NCBI RefSeq assembly: GCF_040869045.1
Contig: NC_090321.1
Span: 32,299,426-32,363,425, forward strand
Source of the DNA: Eurosta solidaginis
Taxonomy: Eukaryota > Arthropoda > Insecta > Diptera > Tephritidae
DNA: 64,000 bases
Direction: 5' to 3'
Below the pieces are notes generated by a model. The model was not told the origin of the DNA and searched no databases. It worked only from the letters and a program-made list of their open reading frames with translations. This document shows positions 46,115-56,910 of this stretch, in pieces (the first letter of the stretch is position 1; every line of letters starts with the position of its first letter). The position numbers and the translations under genes were made by a program.

Positions 46115-46299
46115 TGTAGTAGTAATAAAAGTGCACATTTTTCTTAGTTTTTGAAATTCGATCTTGATGCACGTACTTGCGATCTCACTTCAATTTTCTT
46201 TGGAATTTACCTGCTTAGTCATGGCATAAACTAATTGAATATATCGTTTGCTAAGTTAGCTTTGGTCACTGTATGTATCTCCAATTGCATTCCATGACA

Positions 46300-46730
46300 T
46301 TTTTTGGTCAAGTACTGTGTGAGATTATTGCCTTGATCGCCGTCTGACTATCGATAAATATATTAGAGCGAGTGAAGGTTTAGCAAGCTTCCTCCAGCGT
46401 TACTTATGTTCGACACAATAAAAGCAGTCCCAAGGCCCGAAGCCTTTGTGCAATTGCTAGAGCTTTCTGTTTGGCTACTAAGTCTGCAATTGGGATGTGC
46501 AGAATAGCATATACTGCAGTTCTGAGGGTAGTTTTCAGGGCTGCCATTTAGCTAATCATTGATAATCTGAGCTGATTGTTCATAGACATCTGCCATTTAT
46601 GCTGACTGAAACGTCATCTGCATATGCCGAAAGTTTGACTGGTTCTCTGTCGAACTGCCCAAGCAATTGGTTAAAGACCAGCGTCTACAGAATACACCAC
46701 CCTGCAGTTTGTATACTCACATAGACCCCA
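46300..46730 (-). pseudogene. I/LOA-group LINE RT/RNase H fragment
   Basis: On minus, one frame reads LVFNQLLGQFDREPVKLSAY followed by ADDVSV (RT active site YADD). After a deletion another reads DLVAKQKALAIAQRLRA (RT thumb to connection), and then SNIFIDSQTAIKAIISHSTW (RNase H Asp block). Frames are shifted relative to one another and about half of the RT region is missing. Related to the copy at 20843 by the FIDSQ.AIKA phrase. Confidence 0.7.
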
Positions 46731-47164
46731 TTGAAACATGACTATTCTGCAGCTTAACAAGGAGCCGATCCAATTCGTCAAGTCCGGATGCCCTTCCGTC
46801 GAGTTGAGACTGTCGATGAGCTTTAAAATAGTCAGCCAAATTATTAGAGTCGTTTGCTTTTAACAACAGGTATCATGTTGTACATGGGATCAAAACCCAG
46901 CATCCTAAGATGTTCTTATGATAGATTGGCTCGTTCCGAAATATGTAACACATACACCGCTGTGCTTAAAAGTTTGTTACTTTGTCTAACTCTTTAATAA
47001 ATTAAACGTGAATGTGGAACTTCAGGTAATACATTAGACTAACTACTTCAAAATTACACTCTCTGACAAACACGTGTTGAATAATATACATTTTTCTTCC
47101 CACCTTCTTGTTAATTTCATAATTCAATTCTTATTTCACTCTCCACCTGAATTCACTCACTCAC
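46731..47164. other. Mostly LINE-like remnant and spacer
   Basis: 46731-46930 probably continues the RT/endonuclease part of the LINE on minus (caattcgtcaagtccggatg) but is too decayed to prove. 46940-47164 is spacer leading to the spondin exon donor. Confidence 0.35.
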
Positions 47165-47556
47165 CTGAAACGAATCTACTCCAATAAACCAATCGGGCGA
47201 TGGTACAATGCGTGTCATTAGTGATACCAAACTGTGATTACTATCCACAAAGAATTTCGTCTCTTGCCGTCCAGCGCCTGCCAACACTGCCGGAATATTG
47301 AATTCGTCGAAAACGCTACGTTCACCAACACCACCGTCACCCTTTAATGCATTCACTTTAGATGTTTTTGATACAAAGCCGCCAAATGAATTTCCGTTTA
47401 CACTATTTTGTTGCCTTTCATGCATTTGTTGTTGTTGCTGTTCACCAAGAATACTGTCCAGCACATCACTTTTACCTGTTTCAGTGAACTGTTTGACGCC
47501 CGGTGTTGCCTGTTGGCCAATATGATAAAGCGCATAAGTAGGGTCGTGTGTGCGAC
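47165..47556 (-). CDS. Spondin_N domain exon (first recovered exon)
   Basis: The exon starts after a ctgcag acceptor (AG at 47558-47557) and ends at a textbook CAG|GTGAGT donor (GT at 47164-47163). It is 392 bp: 2 bases completing a codon, then 130 codons. The translation begins RTHDPTYALYHIGQQA, the usual 'SHD...Y.LW..G' start of the Spondin_N core. A glutamine-rich, Ser/Gly-rich insert follows (EQQQQQMHERQQ, about 47450-47330). The exon ends with SLVSLMTRIVPSPDWFIGVD and then SFQ, the diagnostic spondin motif. The insert is longer than in vertebrate spondins and is probably a surface loop. The protein is expected to be secreted, but the signal peptide exon is missing. Identification of the domain is firm; assignment to a specific spondin is not. 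Confidence 0.9.
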
Positions 47557-48399
47557 CTGCAGTAAGAAGGAGAGATAAAGAAAGAAAGAAGTAGTAAGCA
47601 AGTAACTTTGGTGGGGTTAAACAAGTGCTACAACTTTAAATATACTTATTCTAGATACTAAATAAATAAAAATACGTAAATTAATTAAGCAGGCGACTTC
47701 AAGTTTTCATTCAAAGTGCACAATTACAAATGAGTTAACGAAGCAAGACCGGAAGGAAAAAAGCGAGAGGATGTGTACGAGGTAAGCAAGAGCCATATTT
47801 GACGTTGAGAATTATAAAAGGAAGAGTTATTTTATAAAATCAGCAAAGAGTGAAAAAAGAAATGACTTACGCACACCAGTAAGCGAAATAACTTGCGCTG
47901 TGGGTGAGCAAATTTGACAGGAAAGTGACTTGGCAAGGCAGCGCTAGCCGTTTTAGACAATGGAAATAATTAAAGAGTTGATGAGGCAAGTTGAGGTGAC
48001 TGTCTGCTATTTAAGTCAGTTCTTGCCACACGTTGTTGTAGCATTTCACAATAGCAAGCTAAGATGCTAAAATGAGCAGAGTTCGATGAATTGTTAGACA
48101 ATGGATGCTTAATTAATTAAATCATGAAGACTTAAGTGGTAAAATTAGATAACGTATTTAACTAGAAAGTAAAGTAAGGCTCTTAGCATTAAGGTGAAAC
48201 ATTTTGGTAAGGCTAAATGTTTGCATGCATTTTGTCTTTTAAGTCTCTGTGAGATAAGAAATCTTAGAAAGTTGTTCAATGAAGAATTGTTTTTGATCAT
48301 TTTAGTTTTACTTTTTAGTCAGTATTGTCCACTCACTTATTACATTCAGCAAGACTCAAGGCCTTAGGTCTTGATAAATCGACCTTCCCAAAGGCACGG
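47557..48399. other. No gene seen
   Basis: Upstream intron of the spondin gene with a polypyrimidine tract on minus before the acceptor (ttatctctccttcttactgcag, 47578-47557). Nothing else recognised. Confidence 0.5.
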
Positions 48400-49190
48400 A
48401 AAATGTCGGCTATACGGATGATATTATCATAGTAGCAATGGCCAAGAGACTTGATCTGCTCCAAGCATTATGTAAAGACATCTTGTGAAGAATAAAGGAA
48501 TGTCTGACAAACATGAGGCTGGTGAGGGTTAGCAATAAGGCGGATATGGTTTTAATGAGCTCACAGCGGGCTTTGGATAGGTCAGTCCTAACCATAGGAG
48601 ATTATCATCTCAATTCAAATAGCCAGGAGTAAACATTGACTCAAAACTAACTTTTAAAGAGCACTCCTGGGCGGTGGAGGAAAAATTTTCTAGAGTTAGT
48701 GGATCCCTAACGCGTATAATGCCCAACATCGGTGGCCAAGTCGACGCTATCCGTCAACTATTAAGAAACGTAACCAGTTCGATAATATTAAATATTATAT
48801 GCAGCACCAGTATAGCACGGATCTAAAATGGACCACCAAAACTATTTACTACAAGCCTTCCATTTTACTTACATGTGCTTACCGGACTCTGTCCGACGAT
48901 GCGACACATGTTTTATCCAGGAAAATCCCAGTAGATCTTCTCTCAGGTGAAATGACCGATCTGCATAGAATATAGCGGAATGGTACGAGCGAAAACGCAG
49001 CGAACTAAATTACCAGCTCCCACAAATTATGAGTGGGGTCTTCAAGGAATATCTACATAAGCGTGGGATAGAGGAGGATGCTTTCTATTCACCCTTGCCC
49101 CCGAATTGGAAAGCGCTGAACTTGTAATGTTTCATTACCCTCGTTTCCATTTCGAAAGACTCCTTGTACCCAGAGTTTTTAGAGAGTAGC
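48400..49190 (+). pseudogene. R1/LOA-type LINE RT and C-terminal fragment
   Basis: Reads VGYTDDIIIVAMAKRLDLLQ near 48408 (RT motif YADD changed to YTDD), then KADMVLMSSQRALDRSVLTI, and near 49080-49175 CFLFTLAPELESAELVMFHY followed by PRFHFERLLVPRVFRE, the Cys/His-like end domain (…E.AEHV.F.CPRF). Several stops and frameshifts lie between. 5'-truncated; the 3' end is unclear. Confidence 0.65.
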
Positions 49191-49965
49191 CTTCCATTAG
49201 GAACTTAGTTCCCCGAATGTGCGGACAGATTGATTGTTTTACTGCTGTGAGCAAGATGGCTTTTATAGTTATGACGAAATTGATGCATGCTGAAAGGGAG
49301 TGCATAGAACTGCGCATACGAAGTAGTGGCGACTAAATCTAATTTAGTGCATGGCAAACGAACGTTAGTGCATCCCTTGGTCGACGAACCATTATGACAC
49401 CTATGTAGGATTCGCGGGCCAGAACATATTTGTCCTGCTATCAGTGTTCGTGCTTGCACAGAATTTAAAAAGTTTATGGGTATATCATACACCTTCAGTT
49501 CTACAGTTGCCTTCAATATCCTTGCAGTGCTGATACTGAAGCGCTGGACCCTGTTATTGAGATACCTGCGGCATTCAGTGTTTGATTTTGCGCTGTCCCC
49601 ATATGAGGCTTTTGACGTTGTCCGCGAAAGTGAAAACGCTCTTCCCAATCTTAAACGCAGGTGCTAAATGACTTACAATGCATCAGTGAATGCTGATATT
49701 TTCACTAGGATGCTAAAAATCGTAGCATGACCACTTCACACCTTCCAACTGCCGGTTCTCCTAATTCACAGGGCTGCGATAACGGCAGTTACCCTTGCTA
49801 CCAAATGTAGTGGGTAAGTGCAGAGAAGAAATGAGTGGAGACAACAGCAACACTAGTGTGTAGCTCCCAGTTCCTTTGGACTTTTTGTTAGCATTTGTAG
49901 TTTATGGCCTTTTTAGGTGCCGGCCATTAAAGCAAAATGGTGTTCTGCATTCAGCAGAATTGGGC
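49191..49965. other. Unidentified stretch
   Basis: Contains a 147-codon frame on minus (49648-49205) with no domain I know. It may be the 3' region of the LINE before it or an unrelated repeat. No splice evidence. Confidence 0.35.
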
Positions 49966-49969
49966 GTTC

Positions 49970-50175
49970 GGTTGATCGTAATGGCATAAACGAATCGAGA
50001 TAAGGAACCCATATACCAAATTTCCACAAAATATCACTCTTCCTTTTTTGTGTTTACAATATGCCTCAGTAGGATTATAAAAGTAATTTATCTGAAACGA
50101 CCACAATTGAAACTCTCGTTGAGTATATAATGTTCGGTTACATCTGAACTAAGACTCCGTTACTTATTTCTTTTA
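49970..50175 (+). mobile_element. Short HINE remnant
   Basis: Starts ataaacgaatcgagataagg and ccatataccaaatttccaca (compare the left end of the long HINE) and ends tcgttgagtatataatgttc, ggttacatctgaactaagac, tccgttacttatttc. It keeps both ends of a HINE in about 200 bases, so it is an internally deleted copy. Confidence 0.65.
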
Positions 50176-50179
50176 CAGG

Positions 50180-50850
50180 AGAACAACGCAGTTTTTTGTT
50201 ATTACTGCACTCTAAATAAAATTTTTACACGAACAAAAGACACAATCGAAAAGGAGCAACAACGTAATGTGATATACGAAATCAAATGCAAGGAAAAAGC
50301 TGGCAAAGACTGCAACAAAATTTATATAGGGACAACAAAAAGATCATTAGGAATACGAATAAGCAAACAGAAAGCAGACGCAAGAAACAAAAAGACCTCT
50401 ACGGCACTTTCGCAACACCTATCAATACACAATCACTCAGCTGATTTTTCGAATGCGCGTATATTGGACATAGAAAGAAGAACAAAAACAAGGCTAACAC
50501 TAGAGGGCTTGCGAATACAACAAAGAATAAAAGACTGTGTGAACTTCAAAGAGTACGTAGACAATATCAACTGTGCTTACTTCACAGCAATCAAAAAGCA
50601 CACAGTGTGATGAGATGAGCAACGAAAAGGATGCAGCGCGAATAGATTTATATAGTTTTGGAAAAACATTTTTTTTTAAATTGAATTGAATGTAATATAA
50701 GTGAAATTCTCAATGTTGTGTAAAATGTTTCTTTTGAAAATAATTGTTTTATGTTATTAATAAAAACATATCTCCCTGAGGAAGGTACAAAATGTACCGA
50801 AACGCGTAGGAGGATAAAGGAAAACTTAGTTTTTCGCTTAAAAACCACCG
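50180..50850 (+). mobile_element. Second Penelope-like element, 3' fragment
   Basis: Contains the GIY-YIG frame (50212-50610) and a downstream part with CTGAGGA-a-GGTAC-aaaat-GTACC-GAAAC (50773-50803), a hammerhead-like motif as in other PLEs. It is a different family from the one at 17091. RT is missing, so the copy is 5'-truncated. Confidence 0.75.
50212..50610 (+). pseudogene. GIY-YIG endonuclease end of a PLE
   Basis: The frame reads LNKIFTRTKDTIEKEQQRN, then VIYEIKCKEKAGKDCNKIYI and GTTKRSLGIRISKQKADARN, then TALSQHLSIHNHSADFSN and ends AIKKHTV. The Y-E-I-x-C-…-C-x-x-x-Y-I-G-x-T spacing is the PLE variant of GIY-YIG with its cysteine insert. The upstream RT is lost; a frame shift or the truncation point lies just before 50212. 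The nuclease normally nicks the DNA target for priming. Confidence 0.85.
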
Positions 50851-51085
50851 GCCTAATAGCTCTTATATAAAATAACCCAAACATAATAAACATTGGCCCA
50901 TCAAACATCTGAATAAGAAAAATAATTATTATTGTTTTAGTTTAATTTGCAGTTTATATTGATGTAATCAACTAAATAAATTCAGTCTTTTTACTACGGT
51001 AATTCTACCCATTAAAACAATTCACAAGTATTTTGTTAAATACTCTTATAAATAACATAAGTTTAAAAATTGTTTAACAATAAAT
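50851..51085. other. No gene seen
   Basis: AT-rich spacer after the PLE fragment. Confidence 0.45.
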
Positions 51086-51089
51086 TGAT

Positions 51090-51370
51090 GTGGAACACCT
51101 GAGCAGGCACTGTCGGAGAGGACCTCTTTGCACCCCTAGGGGTACTCTCGGACAGATCCTTTTTCTACTCCGATTTATACCCTAAAAGGGTACTGTTCCA
51201 ATGTCCCCTTTGTACCCGAATAGATGATGTCGGACAGGTCCTGTTGGTGCCTGTTTGATTACTGTCGGGCAAATCCTCTTCGTACCCCGACGCGTGCTAT
51301 TGGACAGATAATCCTTCTTCGTCTACGATTACTTTCGGATAAGTCATCTTTCTACTTAGGATTCTTACCG
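51090..51370 (+). repeat. Degenerate tandem repeat, about 35-48 bp
   Basis: Seven imperfect units of the form tcggacagatcctctttgtaccccgattagtactg (51113, 51151, about 51198, 51231, 51267, 51301, 51335). They are much decayed. The phrases tcggacagatcc and tcggacaggtcc are the most constant. Confidence 0.6.
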
Positions 51371-51574
51371 ATTTGATAACTATATTATTTAATACAATAT
51401 TTTTATTTTCTTTTCGTATTGGTAGTGTAGAAAATATAACAAAAACAAATTCTGCGAGAGTAAAATCTAGGATACCTGTATACAAGGCTCGGCTTGCGGC
51501 TCCGGATATTTATGAAATAATTCATTTCAATTACATAAACCTTTTTTTCTTTCTCCCATTGCGTTTGGATTTTT

Positions 51575-53037
51575 ATACCCCGCTGTACTTATACATAGAG
51601 TGTTATAACTTTGATTGGATAACGGTTGGTTGTACAGGTATAAAGGAAACGAAATAGGTATAGATTTCCATATATCAAAATAATCAGTTTCGAAAAAAAA
51701 TTTGATTGTGCCATATCCGTCCGTCCGTCCGTCTGACCGTTGGCATGATAACTTAAGTAAATATTAAGATATATTCGCCAAATTTGGTACACGAGCTTAT
51801 CTGGGTCCAGAATAGATTGATATTGAAAATGAGCAAAATCGGATCATAACCACGCCTACTTTTTATATATATATAACATTTTGGAAAACACAAAAAACCT
51901 GATTATTTAGTAAATAATACACCTAGAGTGCCGAAATTTGACGCGTGGACTGATATTGACACCCTTTATACAAATTTGAAAAAAATAAAATAAAATTTTA
52001 AATGGGCGTGGCACCGCCCACTTTTGATAAAATCAATTTTACAAATATTATTAATCAGAAATCAAAAATCGTCAAACCTATCGTAACAAAATTCGGCAGA
52101 GATGTTGCCTTTACTGCAAGGAATGTTTTGAAGAAAAATTAACTAAAACGGTAAAGGATCACGCCCACTTTTATATAAAAGATTTTTAAAACGGTCGTGG
52201 ACTAATAAAATAAGCTATATCTTTGCAAAAAAGAGCTTTATATCAATGGTATTTCATTTCCCAAGTGGATTTGTAACAATAAATAGGAAAAAATTCAAAT
52301 TTAAAAAAATGGGCGTGGCACCGCCCCTATTATGACTAAGCAATTTTCTATTTTTCGAGAGCCATAACTCGAAGAAAAATTAACGGATCATAATAAAATT
52401 GGATACACAAATTTTCCCTATAGCAAGAAATATTTCTAGAAAAAATGGACAAGATCGGTTAAAGACCACGCCCATTTTTATATAAAAGATTTTTGAAAGT
52501 GTCGTAGACGAAAATAATAAGCTATATCTTAGCGAAAAAGAGCTTTGTATCAACAGAATTTTACTTTATAAATAGAATTATAACATTAAATTGCAAAACA
52601 CTAAAATTTGAAAAAATGGTGTGGCACCGCCCCTTTTTTGTCTAAGCAATTTTGAATTCGGGAGCCATAACTCGAAGAGAAATTAACATATCGTAACGAA
52701 ATTGGGTACACATATTTTCCTTAAAGCATAAAATATTTCTAGTGAAAATAGACGGGATCGGTTAAAAACCACGCACACTTTTATATAAAACAAATTTAAA
52801 AGGTTGAAAAGGGCCGTAGACTAGAATAATAGGCTATAACTTAGCAAAAAATAGTTTGAATCAATGATATTTCACTTATCAAGTTTTATTGTAAGAGGAA
52901 ATGGGGGCAAATTTTTTTTAAACGAGCGGTGCCACGTGTTATGTAGAAAAGTAATTTATCTGAATTTAAATGTGCAATTGAAGCTCACGCTGTGTACGTA
53001 ATGTTCGGTTTCACCCGAATTTAGACTTCTTTATTTG
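51575..53037 (+). mobile_element. HINE, copy 3 (divergent subfamily)
   Basis: The left end (tataccccgctgtacttata, ggataacggttggttgtaca, ccgtccgtccgtccgtctga) and right end (acgtaatgttcggtttcacc, cgaatttagacttc) match the HINE family. The inside differs: a repeated block of about 310 bases with gggcgtggcaccgcccactt, agccataactcgaagaaaaa and ttatataaaagatttttaaa occurs about four times (52000-52900). The terminal hairpin is at 53003-53020. It lacks the 130-bp array. Confidence 0.75.
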
Positions 53038-53995
53038 TTTTTATTTGATTGTTTCTTAAAATTTTCTACATAAATTTCAAACTAACTTAACCCAACTGTA
53101 CCCAAAAGGGACTAGAGGGGATCAACTATAGCCCAGTGAAGACGAAAGAGATCAATCGCAGATTATTCTCTTTGGGGATTGATGGCATGATTTTTTGCAG
53201 GGTATTTATTTGTAAAGGCACCCATGCATTGTATGCCATACCATAATTTTGAATTGTAAGCAAAATTTGCATTTTCTAATTTTGTGGTGGCAATGAGTAA
53301 ATTCACGGAAATTTACTTAAACGCTTCTTTATATATGCATTTGGTTTTGTTTTTCTTACATACATATGTACAAACAACATACCCTCACGTTTTTCACGCA
53401 GCTATCCAAATACATAGATAACTGAAATTTCAAAGCAAAGCATTTTACACTTGCACATCTCTTCGTTGGTACGTGTCTAAGTGTGCCTTCATCCTCACCT
53501 GCTTCATTAGAAAATTTGCTGCATTTTGTATTTCACTTAAGCATTTCTCTCGCTACCTCGATTGCGTATTTTTCCATATTCCTATCTCAGCTTAATGTTG
53601 ATATCAGAAGTTTAACTGTGTGTGTATGTGGTTTGCACTTCTTTTGCTTTGTCTCATTAACATCACACTCATCATCTTCTAATTTGCAAATGCGTGCAGT
53701 TTTCACTGATTTTGTCTGAATCAGCATTTGATATTTGATTGTGCGCTTGTTGCATTTGGAAAATTGTGCAACACTGTTACAGTACTACTAAGTCACGTAA
53801 ACGGGCATGAAAATAATTTAAAGCACAAGATGCGTTGTAACTTAAGCAACATTACAGTAAATGATGCGGTAAAATTGAAATAGAAATGATAGACCATAGC
53901 GAAATTGTATTTACCCTACATCCCCCAAAGTTTGGTACAAAAAAAAAAAAATAACAATTAATTAAAACTTTTCAAACTACCCATCAAAATTTAGG
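53038..53995. other. No gene seen
   Basis: AT-rich spacer; short frames only. Confidence 0.5.
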
Positions 53996-55180
53996 TTAGC
54001 TTAGGTTGAGGTGGCTGCCCGAGGGCGCACTTAGGCCCGTTGTGATACCACGAGAATACACCGTGAACTTTCCTCTTCGAACCATTTTGAGAGCCTGATA
54101 AAAAACTACCAGGTCCTTGACGTCATGATCCACAACCTGGCTCAGATTATCTAGAAAGTGCTGCCGTGCTCCGCTTAGTGCCGTAAAGTTGCAGATGAGG
54201 TGAACCACCGTTTCCTCCCCCTCATCATCTTTACAACTCCTGCAGTATCGGCGATAACACGCTGCTAACCTTTCTGAATGGTTACCTATAAGGCAATGAC
54301 CAGTTAGTGCCCCCACAAGTGTGGAAATTGTATTCCTACGTAGGTTGTACATACGGGATCTTTTACAATCCCATTTAGGCCAGTTTTCCTTCAATATTCG
54401 ACACCCCGGTGTTTGTAGCTATCTTTTGTCGGCTTGGCGGTGGATGTGTTCTTTTAGCATTAGGTTGTATGTGAACAGGGGCATACCTAAGCGTTCTTAG
54501 AATCTGCCTGGTTGTACCCTGCCTAGCGAGTTCATCTGCAATGCCGTTTTTTTCGATGTTCCTATGTCCAGGGACACATGTGAGGTGTATACGGTTCTGT
54601 TGGGTCATCTCTTGCAGAGATCGGCGACAGTTAATGCTAGTTCAGAATGGAACGTGTACGAGCCAGGAGATTTTATGGCAGCTTGGCCGTCGCTGAAAAT
54701 AAATATTTCTTTGTCCCTATCCTAGCTGCGGCTTCCACTATGGCTGAAACTTCTGCCTGGAATACACTGCAGTGGTCAGGTAGTCTGAACGAGAGCAGGA
54801 GGTCAAGGTCTTTTGAGTATGCTCCACCTCCAACTCTACCGTTTAACTTGGAGCCGTCCATGTATACGGAAAAGTTGCTGTAAATAGCTAGGCACCCTTC
54901 CGACTCCGTCAAGTCATCCCTAATGGGAATGCTTATCTTAAAGTTTGTTTCCGCAACTGTTGTGGTCGCAGAGCGATCAGAGCTAGGAGGAAGAAAACTG
55001 TAGTTGTTTAGTATACTTGAGTGTCCTGTTGTCTTGTTGTTCCAACACGACAACTCCCTTAGGCGCAGGGCTGACATTGCCGCCGTTCGATAACCAGCTA
55101 GATCCAATGGAAAGATGTCAAGATTGAACTGCGGAGCTTCGCTAGGCGTTGTTCTTAGAGCACCGCTAATGCTCACGAAT
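53996..55180 (-). pseudogene. I/LOA-group LINE: RNase H and C-terminal domain, second family
   Basis: On minus, the segment from 55176 contains FSVYMDGSKLNGRVGGGAYS and CSVFQAEVSAIVEAAARIGT (RNase H Asp and Glu blocks); after a frame break, HLTCVPGHRNIEKNGIADEL and ARQGT (His/Asp block, 54600-54520); then NTISTLVGALTGHCLIGNHS and RRYCRSCKDDEGEETVVHLI (Cys/His end domain). Three frame pieces are offset by frameshifts. The 3' end lies near 53996 (aacctaagctaaccta on minus). It differs in sequence from the 20843 family. Confidence 0.85.
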
Positions 55181-55866
55181 CAAACTTAATAAAGTCGGGG
55201 TGTCGTGCGTTGCTGGCGTCCATAAGGCATCTAAGTAATAAGTGCCTATTCACAGAAATATTGTGGAAACGAATTTGCAGATGAAATTAACAGGAGAGAT
55301 TCCAAATGAGCACAAATAAGTCGAACAGCTCCGCACGAACAGGAAAATAAATAAGTATGAAATGGTGTCAACGAACTTGCTGTGGACCTGCCTGGATAAT
55401 TGTGAACTCAGAAGGTTCTAGTGATCATGTTTGAATAAAAAAAGAAATATTTTCTTTCACAAGCTAAACTTTCTTACAGTAAAAGTACTACTAGAGCGGC
55501 TGTAACGCATACCAATAAGTTCCCTCTGCAGGAGCAATCAGAATACGGTTGAAGAGGAGTAAATTTATGACTTTCTCTTTTGACGGCCAGGATTGCAAGC
55601 AAGTCGACTCGGGTCTTTCGAGAGTATGGTAGAGGTTAGGAAGGTGGATATTTTGCTCCTACTTAGCTGCGCAGATAAAGCAAATAGATTTTTGAGGACG
55701 ACGAGAAAGTAATCAGCTAGTATCAATGTAACAAAATGATTAGGTCGAAAGATTGAATTGAAAATCGAATTGATTTGGTCGTACATCAGTTTGTTCCGCC
55801 CATTCGTGGCTACGTCTGTAAGAACAAAAGCAGGAGCAAAATTTTGGATAGCCTTTTGGAATTTTT
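55181..55866. other. Unidentified stretch
   Basis: Probably repeat-derived (short phrases resemble LINE RNase H ends near 55200) but nothing is firm. A 73-codon frame on minus at 55786-55565 has no recognised domain. Confidence 0.35.
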
Positions 55867-56114
55867 TTATGTTGGATTATTGTATAAATAGAACCAGTAT
55901 TCCAAAGGTTCAGTAAAATATTTCTTATGTAACTCCAACAGATTTTCTAAAGCTTGAGGATAGAATGTTTGTCTAAAGCCGAACCTAGTTAAATTTTGAG
56001 GAGTTGCAAGTGCGGCGAGACCAAAACAGCTTCGCTGAGTTTCTTCAAAAGCTGGAAAGTCAAGCACGAGTTGATAGAATGACTGCTGCTCTCTAGTTTT
56101 CGGCTCACAATAAT
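55867..56114 (-). CDS. Small unrecognised protein, exon 2
   Basis: The acceptor is attaaatttcag (AG at 56116-56115); the exon runs to a TAA at 55869-55867. The translation starts YCEPKTREQQSFYQLVLDFP, continues AFEETQRSCFGLAALATPQN and ends EYWFYLYNNPT. The two exons sum to a whole number of codons (112+248=360 when counted from the ATG at 56307), and the 81-bp intron is typical of flies. I do not recognise the family. The C-terminal half is helical-looking and rich in aromatic residues, with few cysteines. No clear AATAAA follows within about 100 bases. It lies on the same strand as the spondin gene and could be nested in an upstream intron of it. Confidence 0.55.
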
Positions 56115-56195
56115 CTGAAATTTAATCAAAAAGCCATTATCCAAGTTATCACACCCGTAATCCTAATACTAACTAATGACGCACCCTTTACTAAC

Positions 56196-56337
56196 GTTGC
56201 CGTGCATGTGACTTCTTCATTACCCCAAATGTCACTTTCGCTGACTCAGTACACGCGCAAGCGATCGGTAACACAATACAACTAATAAGGCGTGAGAAGT
56301 GCAGCATAAGCAGTATTGGCCTATACGCGCAACTCAT
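56196..56337 (-). CDS. Small unrecognised protein, exon 1 (signal-peptide-like)
   Basis: The donor is CAAC|GTTAGT with GT at 56195-56194. Three in-frame ATGs are possible: 56382, 56337 and 56307. From 56307 the start reads MLHFSRLISCIVLPIACACT, a hydrophobic stretch ending in small residues like a signal peptide. From 56337 ten more residues precede it (MSCAYRPILL). I chose 56337 because it follows a possible acceptor (gttgcag near 56370) and keeps the hydrophobic core near the N-terminus. The product would be 119-134 residues and probably secreted. The errantivirus LTR begins only about 50-100 bases upstream, so that insertion sits at the 5' end of this gene and may affect its promoter. Confidence 0.5.
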
Positions 56338-56384
56338 CGTTTGTGAAATGTCGGTTGGTGGTGGGATCTGCAACGTAGGCATAA

Positions 56385-56577
56385 GTAAGTTAGACTTAAA
56401 AGTTAGTTGGTAACAAAAGAATATGTTTTAGATCAGTCGTATTAGTGAGTGCAACGAGTGCACAATAAATCAAGCTCAGTATCAACTTAATTAAATTTGT
56501 GTATTTCCTTTGGTCGGTGAACAGTGAGTTCACCGCAACTTTAATTTTTTAAGAGTTCCCCTTTAGAGAACTGTAAG
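56385..56577 (+). repeat. Errantivirus 5' LTR (approximate)
   Basis: Candidate start agttagac (56385) fits the AGTTA start usual for errantiviruses; a second agttag at 56402 is possible. It contains aataaa at 56464-56469 and ends near gagaactgtaag before the primer site. Without the 3' LTR the ends are estimates. Confidence 0.5.
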
Positions 56578-56597
56578 TGGCGCCCGAGACAGCGGGT
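56578..56597 (+). other. Primer binding site
   Basis: tggcgcccgagacagcgggt directly after the LTR. The tggcgcccga start matches the 3' end complement of tRNA-Lys-type primers in part; the exact tRNA is not assigned. Confidence 0.65.
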
Positions 56598-56910
56598 GCA
56601 AAGTGGGCAAAAAGTGTTTAAGGGTTTAGTTGAGAATAGACAAAAAATTAAATCCCCAAAAAACTAAGTGAATCACTCAAAAAAAAAAAAAAAAAATTTC
56701 AAAAAAGCGTTTAAGTGGAAAAAAAAGGGCAAAGAAATTAAAAGCCCAGTAATTAAGTGAACTATTTTAGAAAAAAAGGACAAAAGCTCTTCAAGAAGAG
56801 AAATATAAAAGAGCACACAGTTTTAATCCAATGAGAAACTGGCTTTTGTGAGTATAATCTAATCACATTATATTTACCTTTTCTTCCTCTATTTTTACAG
56901 TAATAAAATC

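Larger units (their letters stand above)
7497..47556 (-). other. Spondin-domain gene locus (four exons recovered)
   Basis: Gene span inferred from four minus-strand exons whose splice phases fit end to end: 47556-47165, 37829-37608, 10485-10388, 7628-7497. Joined, they give an open frame covering most of a Spondin_N domain plus a charged linker. Spondin proteins are secreted matrix proteins with an N-terminal Spondin_N domain followed by thrombospondin type-1 repeats; no TSP1 repeat is seen here, so the 3' end should lie left of the window. The exon before 47556 must end in codon phase 1 and was not found. Introns of about 9.3, 27 and 2.8 kb are filled with transposable elements. The fly M-spondin (mspo) is a candidate orthologue, but the symbol is not certain enough to assign. 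Confidence 0.85.

Noticed and set aside
45754..46172. Overlapping frames of 99 and 147 codons on both strands
   Set aside because: They lie in the inverted arms of a foldback MITE, which gives mirrored frames.
47861..47940. Possible upstream spondin exon ending in a gtgtgc|gtaagt donor (minus)
   Set aside because: The donor and phase would fit the exon at 47556, but the translation (…VISLTGV) does not resemble the expected start of Spondin_N and the acceptor is unclear.
49205..49648. 147-codon minus-strand frame
   Set aside because: No recognised domain, lies after a LINE fragment, and a partly open frame exists on the other strand; probably repeat-derived or chance.
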